A stretch of 40,308 nucleotides of DNA from Bacteroidota bacterium. Its GTDB lineage: Bacteria; Bacteroidota; Ignavibacteria; UBA10030. Where the stretch lies: assembly GCA_021813905.1 (NCBI GenBank), contig JAKAJH010000028.1, forward strand, positions 1-40,308. The letters are read 5' to 3'. Position numbers and translations under genes: made by a program. The notes beneath the pieces were generated by a model. That model was not told the origin of the DNA, searched no databases, and was given only the letters and a program-made list of their open reading frames with translations. Shown in pieces: positions 40,308 through 40,308 of this stretch; positions within the stretch are counted from its first letter, which is position 1; each line of letters begins with the position of its first letter.

Positions 40308-40308
40308 C

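Overview
This is a GC-rich (about 60%) chromosomal window that looks like a member of the Bacteroidota/Chlorobiota-Ignavibacteriota side of the FCB superphylum. Four things point there: two C-terminal type IX secretion sorting domains with the YPNPFNPST signature, an LptD of the Bacteroidota type, tRNA genes without an encoded CCA, and a recurring promoter layout (TTG, exactly 20 nt, then TANNTT) close to the Bacteroidota -33/-7 promoter. No phage, transposon or CRISPR array was seen. Species cannot be named from the sequence alone.

Layout. 1-177: 5' part of a small one-helix membrane protein leaving the window on the minus strand. 677-2590: secreted TPR protein. 2614-3268: terminator, a promoter followed at once by a second terminator-like hairpin, one good tRNA-Leu(UAG) and three degenerate tRNA-Leu-like remnants. 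3353-6573: the classic tig-clpP-clpX protein quality-control cluster. 6646-15066 (minus): one long gene run with a five-gene corrinoid methyl-transfer module (UroD-type methyltransferase, RACo-type activator, MetH-activation-domain protein, corrinoid protein, homocysteine methyltransferase), then a small outer-membrane-like protein and lptD. 15213-15677: secreted NTF2-like protein. 15764-22440 (minus): sugar ABC importer (binding protein, ATPase, permease) followed by a secreted GH38 alpha-mannosidase. 22667-26061: galactokinase, 6-phosphofructokinase and a secreted GH18 protein, fired divergently from the importer by back-to-back promoters. 26126-26412: broken AhpD-family gene. 26583-29445: crcB, DUF190, a small helical protein, an APC permease and a receiver-only response regulator. 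29522-31220: class V PLP enzyme and a single-domain asparaginase-like protein. 31273-34163: cNMP-binding protein, lipoprotein, tRNA-Val and a PAS histidine kinase with a cysteine cluster. 34300-40307 (minus): two large T9SS-sorted proteins, one with three cohesin-like modules and one with beta-helix, dockerin and cohesin-like modules.

The most notable system is the corrinoid operon at 9852-15066. It holds the homocysteine, cobalamin and reactivation parts of methionine synthase as separate proteins joined by 4-nt overlaps, but in place of the folate-binding domain it carries a UroD-type methyltransferase of the kind that demethylates other donors, plus an ATP-dependent corrinoid activator. 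This predicts a methionine synthase fed by an unidentified, possibly non-folate, methyl donor. The second theme is sugar use: importer, galK, pfk, GH38 and GH18 enzymes lie side by side and share a divergent promoter region.
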